Below, piece by piece: positions 1 to 6,446 of a stretch of DNA of 8,651 nucleotides. Source of the DNA: an uncultured Akkermansia sp. (GTDB lineage: Bacteria > Verrucomicrobiota > Verrucomicrobiia > Verrucomicrobiales > Akkermansiaceae); contig CAJGDB010000081.1 of the NCBI GenBank assembly GCA_904502165.1, positions 1 through 8,651 of the forward strand, written 5' to 3'. The position numbers and the translations under genes are program-made. The notes under the pieces are model-generated. The model worked only from the letters and a program-made list of their open reading frames with translations. It was not told the DNA's origin and did no database searches. Position 1 is the first letter of the stretch. Every line of letters starts with the position of its first letter.

Positions 1-862
1 GCGCATTGTCGGATAGCGTGTTGAATATGCTTTTCCATAATGGATGTTCTGCCGGTTTATCCCATTCTTGATAAGAGGAGAAGAGAGCAATACGGAATTC
101 TGCAGCTGAACCCTCGTAGATGCTTAAACTCAGAGTGTTGTCACTTGCTTTCTCTTTCCCCATCGAGAGCGCTTTATACTCGAGTCTGGAACGCAACGTG
201 CCAGGGTCGGTTGCGTTGGCTTTCTCCCCATTTTTTTCATGGCTGTATATTTCCTTAATGCAGCTCTCTTTGCCCATGATGGCAGCCAGGCATACAGGGA
301 ATGTGCCGCAGTTGCCACGAGCATAGGGGTCAGCTCCGGAATTGAGTAGTTTCTTAATCTGTGCGGCATTGCCTTTGAGAATGGCCTGTTCCAGCGGAGT
401 CCAGTTTTTCTTATTGGTGCCGGGCAGGGTCATCAGTTTGCGGGCTGCTCGTTCATTGCCAAGCAGCAGCGCAACGCTGAGCGGTGGAAATTCCTGCTTG
501 AGCTGCTCCTTAGCCGCATCGGACAAGTAGTACTCACCAGCAAGAGCGGGTAAATTCTCCCATTTGCGAGCTTTGTGAGCATCTACTCCGGCGGCCAGCA
601 GGAGGACGAAATTGGTGTATTCCTTTGGTGAGGTAACGGCAGACTGAAAGGCGGCTTCGTATTGATCAGGCGTGATGCCCTTGCGGGCAAGCAGAGCCTT
701 TGCTTTAGCCTCCGTAATGGCTGGAGCTTTGGCTTTCTTCTTGCCTATGGCTGCGGATTTGGCGGTCTTCTTGCCTTTAGTGGACGGTGCAGCCTGTGCG
801 TATGGAATCATGCTGCAGGAGAGCGCAAGGAACAGCGTTGAAACTAAGAGAGCCTTTTTCAT
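1..862 (-). CDS. Secreted ankyrin-repeat protein, partial (C-terminus beyond left edge)
   Basis: An open frame of 287 codons runs from the ATG at 862 to base 1 without a stop, so the gene continues to the left. Residues 1-24 form a signal peptide: MKK, a hydrophobic core, then a likely signal peptidase I site AQA|AP. A Cys at 16 does not sit in a good lipobox. Residues 25-57 are a Lys/Ala-rich linker. Ankyrin-like repeats follow: a degenerate one at about 82-97 (LLLAAGVDA), one at about 126-150 (PPLSVALLLGNERAARKL), the clearest at about 154-182 (WTPLEQAILKG, then IKKLLNSGADP), and a probable one at 186-207. Ankyrin repeats bind proteins; an exported protein like this probably acts in the periplasm or cell envelope, and its partner is unknown. 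No Shine-Dalgarno precedes the ATG. The gene lies 173 bp downstream of the Bat operon, has its own candidate promoter and is more AT-rich, so I treat it as a separate unit. I am sure of the frame and confident of the ankyrin assignment. The function is unknown. Confidence 0.85.
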   Translation of the reverse strand, partial: MKKALLVSTLFLALSCSMIPYAQAAPSTKGKKTAKSAAIGKKKAKAPAITEAKAKALLARKGITPDQYEAAFQSAVTSPKEYTNFVLLLAAGVDAHKARKWENLPALAGEYYLSDAAKEQLKQEFPPLSVALLLGNERAARKLMTLPGTNKKNWTPLEQAILKGNAAQIKKLLNSGADPYARGNCGTFPVCLAAIMGKESCIKEIYSHEKNGEKANATDPGTLRSRLEYKALSMGKEKASDNTLSLSIYEGSAAEFRIALFSSYQEWDKPAEHPLWKSIFNTLSDNA

Positions 863-872
863 AGATATGAAT

Positions 873-901
873 ATGGTATCAGGTTGATTCTGAGATGTAA
901 A
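873..901 (-). promoter_or_regulatory. Candidate sigma-70-type promoter for the ankyrin gene
   Basis: Read on the minus strand, TTTACA (901-896) matches the -35 consensus at 5 of 6 positions. After exactly 17 bp comes TACCAT (878-873), which matches the -10 consensus at 4 of 6. It is preceded by TGA, giving an extended -10 (TGn). Transcription would start near 866-867, only about 4-5 bases before the ATG at 862, so the mRNA would be almost leaderless. This fits the lack of a Shine-Dalgarno there. It is a motif match only. Confidence 0.42.
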
Positions 902-928
902 GCTTAAACCAGATGGGAGCGAATGGAC

Positions 929-955
929 GGATTTTCTGTTTACGACAGGAAAACC
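929..955. repeat. Imperfect inverted repeat in the intergenic region
   Basis: An 11-base arm at 929-939 pairs with 945-955 around a 5-base loop, with two mismatches (9 of 11 positions pair). Its T-rich and A-rich flanks are internal to the stem and no U-run follows on either strand, so it is a poor intrinsic terminator. It lies about 30-60 bp upstream of the candidate ankyrin promoter and could be an operator, an RNA stem in the Bat 3' UTR, or chance. Confidence 0.25.
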
Positions 956-980
956 GAGGATGAATGATAGAAAGTGAGAA

Positions 981-1010
981 CAGAGAGGTAGTTATTTAAA
1001 CACCTCTTTG
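981..1010 (-). terminator. Possible terminator hairpin after the Bat operon
   Basis: Bases 981-989 pair with 1002-1010 in a 9-bp stem (one G-U) around a 12-base loop. In the minus-strand transcript the stem begins 25 bases after the last operon stop codon (1038-1036). It is followed by a pyrimidine-rich stretch beginning TTCTCACTTTCT rather than a clean U-run. The position fits termination of the operon, but the large loop and broken U-tract make it weak. Confidence 0.35.
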
Positions 1011-1035
1011 AAGAATGATTGCGGCGCCTCCTCCC

Positions 1036-3423
1036 TTATCGGAAACGGATGATGAGCGGTAGCTCCGGTGCTGTTCCATCGGCCTGCAGGGGGGCGGTGT
1101 CTGCGTTGGAAATCCAGCCACGTACTCCGGTGAAGGTTTCCACATAGCACCAGCTGCCGCGCTGCGCCAGAAGGTGCAGGGGGGTGGAGGCCGGAAGTTT
1201 CATGATGGCGGAACCCTTGGCATCAGCTGTGGTGAGCAGGTCGCTTGCTTTCAGAACGTAAGCAATATCGGCCGGCGGCAGGGATGATAAATCCGGAGTC
1301 TGGCGGGTGGTGTAATAACCCCAGTCTGCGGCGCAGAGCAGGGTGCAGATTCCACTCAGCACTGTGCAGGTATTCAGCCAGGGTTTCTGTTCACTACGCC
1401 GGGCAATGAGCAGGGCGATGCAGAGGGCAAGCAGGGCGCTGCTCACGATGGTGACTACCCAGAGCTGTGAGGGGCTGATGAGAGTGAAGATATCGTCCGT
1501 CATGGAACCGGCAGGCAGCAATGCCCCTTCCTTGCGCTGGATGAACTGCAGATTTGCCCGGGCTTCTGCCAGACCGGAATCCTGCTGCAACGCGCGGGCG
1601 TAGCACAGCGCCGCCATACCGGGCTTGTTCAGGCGGTAGTAGCAGTTGCCCATATTGTACTGGCGCAGAGCATCAGGATAGGCCGTATCACTCTCAAGCT
1701 TGCTGATGGCCATGCTGTACTGCCCGCCATTGTATGACTCCTGGGCCGTATCTGCCTTACTGAGCGGCGCAGCCGCCAGCAGCAGGAGCATGGCCCCTGT
1801 GCCGATTTTGCGGAGCAGCTTCATCATCTGGCTTCGTTCCTGGGCGGAGATGGAGCTGTGGGCATCCGGGCGGAATGCTTCCTCATCCCGTCGGTCAAGA
1901 ATTTGCTGGAGCTCGGGTGTCATGCTACCAGGTGCAACGTGCGTTTCGATATAAGCCCCGACTCCCTTGAGGAAGTCCAGTGCATCCGTGCGTGCCGCCA
2001 GGGCCTGAAGCTCGCGTTCGCGGGAGCGGTCAGCTGCGCCTGCGGCTAACTTGCGGCGCAGCGAATGGATTCCCAGTACACTCAGAACAAACAGAGCCGG
2101 CGTGTAGAGCAGATACCAGCTCCAGCGGGGGATATCAAGGGGCTTGCTGTACATGCTGCGGGGCATATAACCATAGATATCAGTCATTTCTGCCACGGGA
2201 ACAGAACCGGCAGGGGGCGGCTCTGCTGCCGGTGTATGCTGCATGCCGCTGCCTGTGGAATCTGTCTCTCTCCATTCCAGCGGGATGGGGGCGGTGGCTG
2301 CCTGGCGGTACTGCATGGTTGCCGGGTCAAAATAAGAGAAGGAGAAGGAGGGAATACCCGGGACCTCTGCCGATGGACGCAGTAGCTGACTAAACACCAT
2401 TCCGAGCGTCTCGCCATTGGGCCCGACGATGGGTTTGCGGGTGGCAGGGACCAGTTTCCAGTCTGCGGCATCTTCCGGTCTGGGGCATTCGAGCTGTTCC
2501 AGATTACCGGTGCCCTTCACGGTGATTTCCACCTCGACGGCCTCATGCATAGCCAGGGATTTAGCCGTAGTAGAGGCAGAGATGCTGTATTCACCGACCA
2601 TATCAGCAAAATTGGCCGGAGCCCCCGGAGGCAGGGGCAGGGCACCGATGGTGAGTACAGGCAGCTCTCCCTCTGCCCGCATCACGGAGAAGAAGCCCTG
2701 GCGTTGCTCCAGAATGATTTTACCTGCAACATCCGAATTGCCTTCGCGGAAAGGAGTGAGAGTTCCGGTGAAATCAACCGTACGCCAGGTCTGCCCCTTG
2801 GCATAGGCGGTGGTAGTACCCATGGCCTGATTATGAATCATGGCGAGCACGCCCTGAAGTGTAGGTTGGAAATTGCCGACACGCACATCCACCGCATTGA
2901 GCTGGGGTGTGCCCACGGTGTCAACTCCACCGGGAAGAAAGAGCTTGATGGCCGTCTTGACAGGCTGGTGGGCATAGCCATCTGTAAGGGCAGTATGCCA
3001 GAGGACACCAAAGGTGACCGGATTCTTCATCCAGCGGATTTCACTGGGAGACACAACCGGCAGGGGGGGTACGGAGATGCTTTCCTTTCTGCCGGAGTTG
3101 TATTGCACCTCCAGCTGGGTAATGCTGACTTCGCCGGGGGAATCCGGCGTAACCTGGAGGGGATACACCTCCATGGAGGCACGATTCGGATCCAGAGGAT
3201 TTGCCCCGGCATAATGCTGCATGAGTTCCAGCGAAGCGTTCTTAACTGAAGGCCTTTGCTGAATCCGGAATAAATCTTCGCCTATTTCTGTATCCACCAG
3301 GTAAAGGGCTACCTTTTCCCCCGGAACGGCTACATCGACCGACCAGACAGGCACAATCTCTGCCAGGGCAAAACTGCCCAGGCAGCAGAGAACTGTATAG
3401 AAAAGAGAAATAATGTGCTTCAT
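1036..3423 (-). CDS. batD: BatD-BatE fusion: BatD domain, TPR module and SH3b-like domain
   Basis: This 795-residue membrane protein is the last gene of the operon. Residues 1-21 are a signal peptide (MKHIISLFYTVL..., ALA|EI). Residues 22-430 are the BatD ('oxygen tolerance') beta-rich region, with the family signatures VKGTGNL (302-308), PGIPSFSFSYFDP (355-367) and a Pro-rich hinge before the membrane. A helix at 435-454 is followed by Arg/Lys and an approximately 80-residue helical cytoplasmic loop. A second signal-like helix (540-557, ending SKA|DT) leads into a TPR module at about 563-627 (YNGGQYSMAISKL; YNMGNCYYRLNKPGMAALCYARAL). Two more helices (653-674, 684-703) precede an SH3b-like end at 717-778 (YVLKASDLLTTADAKGSAIMKL; GSWCYVETFTGVRGW). 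TPR plus SH3 is the BatE layout, so this is a BatD-BatE fusion. The positive-inside rule puts BatD, TPR and SH3b all in the periplasm. The gene starts 21 bp after the batB stop, with no clear Shine-Dalgarno in the gap, so translational coupling is likely. Domain calls are solid; the biochemical role in stress tolerance or envelope quality control is family inference. Confidence 0.88.
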   Translation of the reverse strand: MKHIISLFYTVLCCLGSFALAEIVPVWSVDVAVPGEKVALYLVDTEIGEDLFRIQQRPSVKNASLELMQHYAGANPLDPNRASMEVYPLQVTPDSPGEVSITQLEVQYNSGRKESISVPPLPVVSPSEIRWMKNPVTFGVLWHTALTDGYAHQPVKTAIKLFLPGGVDTVGTPQLNAVDVRVGNFQPTLQGVLAMIHNQAMGTTTAYAKGQTWRTVDFTGTLTPFREGNSDVAGKIILEQRQGFFSVMRAEGELPVLTIGALPLPPGAPANFADMVGEYSISASTTAKSLAMHEAVEVEITVKGTGNLEQLECPRPEDAADWKLVPATRKPIVGPNGETLGMVFSQLLRPSAEVPGIPSFSFSYFDPATMQYRQAATAPIPLEWRETDSTGSGMQHTPAAEPPPAGSVPVAEMTDIYGYMPRSMYSKPLDIPRWSWYLLYTPALFVLSVLGIHSLRRKLAAGAADRSRERELQALAARTDALDFLKGVGAYIETHVAPGSMTPELQQILDRRDEEAFRPDAHSSISAQERSQMMKLLRKIGTGAMLLLLAAAPLSKADTAQESYNGGQYSMAISKLESDTAYPDALRQYNMGNCYYRLNKPGMAALCYARALQQDSGLAEARANLQFIQRKEGALLPAGSMTDDIFTLISPSQLWVVTIVSSALLALCIALLIARRSEQKPWLNTCTVLSGICTLLCAADWGYYTTRQTPDLSSLPPADIAYVLKASDLLTTADAKGSAIMKLPASTPLHLLAQRGSWCYVETFTGVRGWISNADTAPLQADGTAPELPLIIRFR

Positions 3424-3444
3424 GAAATGGGGTATACTGGGTGT

Positions 3445-5382
3445 TTAGTAATCTTTATCCGGCTGGCGCACCTGGTCATTGGCATGAGGAATGGGGGAAC
3501 CATCTTCCTCGTCCATGTGGCGCCGCAGCACCGATGCGGCGTACTGGCGCTTGCGTTCCTCATCATTAGCCTGAGTTTCCTGTTCTTCCGGTTGTGCAGC
3601 ATTCTGTTTGTCCTGCTGCTGGTCGGAATTCTGCTTCTGCTGGTCATCCTGCTTATCCTGCTGCTGGTCGGAATCCTGCTTTTGCTGGTCGTCCTGTTTA
3701 TCCTGCTGCTGGTCGGAATCCTGCTTTTGCTGGTCGTCCTGCTTATCCTGCTGCTGGTCGGAATCCTGCTTCTGCTGATCGTCCTGTTTATCCTGTTGCT
3801 GGTCGGAATCCTGCTTCTGCTGGTCATCCTGCTTATCCTGCTGCTGGTCGGAATCCTGCTTCTGCTGGTCGTTCTGCTTATCCTGCTGCTGTTGGTTCTG
3901 CTGCTGCTGCTGCTGCTTCAGCCGCTCGATTTCTTCTTCCAGCTTTCGGATGAGCGCCTCAATGCCTGTGATATTCTTCTGCGCCCGTGAAAGAGAGGGC
4001 TGGAGCTTCAAGGCATCGCGGTAGGGTTGAATATCCTGCCGGAGCGAATCAACAATTTTCTGCAGCGCCTCCGGGCTCACCTGGGGCGCAGCCTCTGCCG
4101 GAGATTCGCTGATTTCCCCGGTATCATCCGTCTGCGGTGTGTACAGGGCTCGCAGTTCCTGGAAAGTGCGGTTCGCATTCACCTGGCCCATCTGATAGTG
4201 GGCAGCCGCCTGCAGTGCCTTGTCCTCATCCAGCAGCGCAAGGGAAAAAGACTCCTTTGCTTTATCCTGTTCGTTGCTCTGCATGTAACTGATGCCCTGT
4301 GCATAAGCGGTTGCAGACTCCTTCGCGGGAGCTGCATTCGCATGCGGTGTAAGGCTACCCAGGATAAGGAGGAGGAGCAGGGCTCGTCTGCTGCGCCATT
4401 CTGTGCTGGTCAGCATGGCAAGCGCCAGCAGAATGAGAGCGGTTGTGGCAAAGGAAGAGAAGAGATCATTGGGTACTTTGTTCAGGGAGAAAGCCTCCTC
4501 ATGCTTATCAATCTTGCGAACCGCCGCCTGGGTGAAAGCCGTCAGATCAGCATTGGAATCCATGACGAAGTAATCGCCCCCCGTGGCCTCGGCAAAGCGG
4601 CGCAGTGATTCAGAGTTCAGCTTGCTGATGACATGCTTACCATTCCTATCCTGCCAGAGCCCGTTTTCGCCGTTGGCATCAGGTACCGGGCCACCCGCGG
4701 CCGTGCCGATACCCACGGTAATGACCAGCAATTTGTTTTTCTTTGCCTCTTCGGCAACCTCCAGGGAAGAATTGACCGTATCTTCACCATCGCTCAGAAT
4801 AACGAGCGCATTGGTACTTCCCTCGGGAGTGCTTCGCTTGAAATCAAGCATAGCCTTGCGGAGAACGAGCCCGAAGTTCGTGCCGCCCACTCCGGCCCAG
4901 TTGCGGTTGACTTGTTCGAGCGCATCGCGCAGGGCGGTGTGGTCGTAGGTGAGGGGAACGACCAGATCAGCCTCTCCGGAAAAGACAATCAGCCCGATTT
5001 TATCCCCCGGCAGGGCATCTATCAGCTCATAAGCTGCGGCTCGTGCCTCGGCCATGCGCGAAGGTTTCACATCCTCCGTCTCCATGGAGCGTGAAATATC
5101 CAGCGCAATGAGGAGATTGCGTCCGGTGGTCATGGCACCGCCCTCGCGGTAGCCGTTGATGGGGCGAGCCAGCGCTACGATCATGCAGGTGAGAGCCAGC
5201 AGCGCAAACGTGGCAGGCATTACCGTGCGCCACAAGGCGCGGGGAGTCACAAGTTCCTGGTGCTGTGCAGAAACAAGCTTGCGCCAGCCCTGGCCGGTGC
5301 TGCGCCACGCCAGAATGATGAGGCCTGCCAGCACGGGGATAAGCAGGAGAAACCACAGGATGCCTGGATGCAGAAAACTCAT
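3445..5382 (-). CDS. batB: BatB-BatC fusion: membrane VWA domain, TPR-like region and Q/D/K repeat tail
   Basis: The protein has 645 residues; BatB alone is usually near 330. Two N-terminal helices (about 6-26 and 54-72) anchor a VWA domain at about 88-290. Its metal site (MIDAS) is intact: D95-I-S97-R-S99, Thr in GGTNFG (168) and Asp in LSDGED (198). A third helix (309-323) ends BatB. After the basic stretch RSRR, a signal-peptide-like helix (334-350, ending ANA|AP) leads into a BatC-like part. This holds a TPR-like region (355-470, closing with ALKLQPSLSRAQKNI), a charged coiled-coil-like helix (471-495), six Gln, then six 15-residue units at about 502-591 and an acidic/basic C-terminus ending PDKDY, similar to the KD-aromatic ends of other BatC proteins. 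By the positive-inside rule the VWA domain and the BatC part are both periplasmic. The ATG overlaps the batA stop (ATGA, 5382-5379) and has no Shine-Dalgarno, so it is probably translated by coupling. VWA domains are the expected clients or partners of the operon's MoxR ATPase. Domain calls are strong; the function is family inference. Confidence 0.9.
   Translation of the reverse strand: MSFLHPGILWFLLLIPVLAGLIILAWRSTGQGWRKLVSAQHQELVTPRALWRTVMPATFALLALTCMIVALARPINGYREGGAMTTGRNLLIALDISRSMETEDVKPSRMAEARAAAYELIDALPGDKIGLIVFSGEADLVVPLTYDHTALRDALEQVNRNWAGVGGTNFGLVLRKAMLDFKRSTPEGSTNALVILSDGEDTVNSSLEVAEEAKKNKLLVITVGIGTAAGGPVPDANGENGLWQDRNGKHVISKLNSESLRRFAEATGGDYFVMDSNADLTAFTQAAVRKIDKHEEAFSLNKVPNDLFSSFATTALILLALAMLTSTEWRSRRALLLLLILGSLTPHANAAPAKESATAYAQGISYMQSNEQDKAKESFSLALLDEDKALQAAAHYQMGQVNANRTFQELRALYTPQTDDTGEISESPAEAAPQVSPEALQKIVDSLRQDIQPYRDALKLQPSLSRAQKNITGIEALIRKLEEEIERLKQQQQQQNQQQQDKQNDQQKQDSDQQQDKQDDQQKQDSDQQQDKQDDQQKQDSDQQQDKQDDQQKQDSDQQQDKQDDQQKQDSDQQQDKQDDQQKQNSDQQQDKQNAAQPEEQETQANDEERKRQYAASVLRRHMDEEDGSPIPHANDQVRQPDKDY
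3611..3880 (-). repeat. Six-copy 45-bp in-frame tandem repeat in the BatC part
   Basis: The motif beginning tcctgctgctggtcgg (plus strand) recurs at 3611, 3656, 3701, 3746, 3791 and 3836, exactly 45 bases apart; a diverged partial copy begins at 3881. Each unit encodes 15 residues of the pattern QQKQDSDQQQDKQDD, with no aromatic or aliphatic residue. The units differ at seven positions. Five are synonymous (CAG/CAA twice, GAC/GAT twice, AAG/AAA) and two are Asp-to-Asn, in the outermost units. The unit length is a multiple of three, so copy changes would keep the frame. The segment is probably a disordered or extended acidic spacer in the periplasm. Confidence 0.95.
3898..3915 (-). repeat. (CAG)6 trinucleotide run encoding six glutamines
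   Basis: Six perfect CTG triplets on the plus strand (CAG in the gene) encode Gln 490-495, directly after the coiled-coil-like helix and just before the 45-bp array. With the following N-QQQQ they form the seed of the Gln-rich tail typical of BatC. A pure triplet run like this can slip during replication without changing frame. Confidence 0.9.
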
Positions 5383-6446
5383 GGTGCGGGCTTGGAACGT
5401 GCGAAGTTAAGAGCTGTGCCCAGGGTGAGGAGCAGGGCGGCTGCGGCCAGCGGCCAGGGGAAGAGCTCGTCGTAGCTGATGAGCGTGCGGCGCTTGGCTT
5501 CTGTTTTTTCAAGCTTGTCAATGCTCTCAAACGCCTTCTGCAGGCGGGCCCCGCTGCTGGCCCGGTAGAACTGCCCACCGGTGATTCTGGCAATCTCGCG
5601 CAGGGTTTTTTCATCGAATGTGTCGATATTGGCGGTATAGCGGGAAAGACGCTCATCCTTGCCGATGGCAATGGTGAATATCTTGATGCCCAGTTCGGCG
5701 GCCTGTCTGGCGGCATCCACCGGGGAGATGCTGCCGCGGTTGCTCATGCCGTCTGTCACAAGGATGATGACCTTGCTCCTGGTTTCCTTTCGCTCATCCA
5801 GACGCAGGGCGGCTGAGGCAATGGCCGTGCCGATGGCGGTGCCATCCTCTGCAATGTAGCCGGGGCGCTGTTCGTCTGCCAGATAAAACTCGCGGATGAT
5901 GTAGCGTACGATGCCGTGGTCGAGCGTGAGCGGACTGCAGAGTTTGGCCTTGCCAGCAAAGGCAACCAGGCCGATGCGGTCGTTCGGGCGCCCACTGATG
6001 AACTCGCTGATGACGTGCTTGGCTGCAGTAAGGCGGTCAATGGCGGCTCTCTGGGTCCGCCCCAGCGCATCCTTGGCAGAGAAGAGCATATCCCTGCTGG
6101 CCATGGAGCCGGAGAGGTCGCAGGCAATCATGATGTCAATGCCGCTCACGCTCTCCTCCGTATGCTGGTTCTTCCACTGCGGGCGGGCCAGGGCAACGAG
6201 GAGCGCCGCCATGGCAAGTGCCATGCAGAGCGGACCGAGGCGGCCTGCCAGCGTAGCCGGGCGGCGTAGTTGAGCGGCGGCAAAGCGGATGGTCGGGTGC
6301 ACCAGGCTGGCGGTTGCACCTGCGCGGCGGCGCAGGAAGAGGAACAGCAACGTAAGCGGCAGAAGCCAGAGCCAGCCGGGCGTGGCAAAGGTGAATTCGC
6401 GCGTGGCTTCCACCACGGGGGCAACTGTGGCAGCCATGGAAATCAT
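5379..6446 (-). CDS. batA: BatA, membrane-anchored VWA-domain protein
   Basis: The protein has 355 residues, near the usual BatA length. A first helix (about 23-38, GWLWLLPLTLLFLFL followed by RRR) and a second (about 70-87, ending VALARPQW) are followed by the VWA domain at about 102-310 and a C-terminal helix (330-347). The metal-binding MIDAS is complete: D110-L-S112-G-S114, Thr203 in DGTAIGTA, and Asp232 in LVTDG. The basic residues after helix 1 place that loop in the cytoplasm and the VWA domain in the periplasm. The ATG at 6446 is chosen because a perfect AGGAGG lies 7 bases upstream; a second Met at residue 4 is a less well spaced alternative. The start overlaps the previous stop and the stop overlaps the next start, each as ATGA, so the three genes are translationally coupled. 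BatA is expected to work with BatB and the MoxR ATPase in a membrane complex. That role is from family knowledge and is not visible in the sequence. Confidence 0.92.
   Translation of the reverse strand: MISMAATVAPVVEATREFTFATPGWLWLLPLTLLFLFLRRRAGATASLVHPTIRFAAAQLRRPATLAGRLGPLCMALAMAALLVALARPQWKNQHTEESVSGIDIMIACDLSGSMASRDMLFSAKDALGRTQRAAIDRLTAAKHVISEFISGRPNDRIGLVAFAGKAKLCSPLTLDHGIVRYIIREFYLADEQRPGYIAEDGTAIGTAIASAALRLDERKETRSKVIILVTDGMSNRGSISPVDAARQAAELGIKIFTIAIGKDERLSRYTANIDTFDEKTLREIARITGGQFYRASSGARLQKAFESIDKLEKTEAKRRTLISYDELFPWPLAAAALLLTLGTALNFARSKPAP

Noticed and set aside
856..862. Ankyrin protein as a lipoprotein, from a Cys at residue 16.
   Set aside because: The residues before the Cys (A-L-S) do not fit the usual L-[A/S]-[G/A] lipobox, and a good signal peptidase I site (AQA|AP) follows.
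2545..3249. A 234-codon plus-strand frame opposite the BatD region.
   Set aside because: It has no recognisable domain or signal, and its composition is that of an antisense shadow of a GC-rich gene. The minus-strand BatD motifs in the same DNA are clear.
3424..3470. A TATACC motif in the 21-bp gap before batD as a possible internal promoter.
   Set aside because: At 17 bp upstream the -35 position reads GATAAA, a poor match. With no further support I do not call a promoter.
3611..3880. Regular 45-bp units as a CRISPR-like or regulatory repeat array.
   Set aside because: There are no unique spacers between units; the repeats are contiguous, in frame and coding.
3420..3953. Other open frames over the array: a minus-strand Ser/Arg-rich frame (repeating SRIPTSS) and a plus-strand Ala/Pro-rich frame (repeating YPAAGRNPA).
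   Set aside because: They are alternative frames of the same 45-bp repeat. The BatB-BatC frame has intact domains on both sides and explains the DNA fully.
3415..3990. A plus-strand reading frame rich in Leu/Ile/Val (repeating LLLVGILLLLV), resembling a multi-pass membrane protein.
   Set aside because: It is the antisense of the Gln/Asp/Lys repeats: CAG and GAC read backwards as CTG and GTC. The 45-bp period keeps all frames open, so it is a shadow. It has no start context or homologous look of its own.
5027..5716. A 229-codon minus-strand frame overlapping batA and batB.
   Set aside because: Pro/Ser/Arg-rich out-of-frame sequence across two well-supported VWA genes, so it is a shadow.
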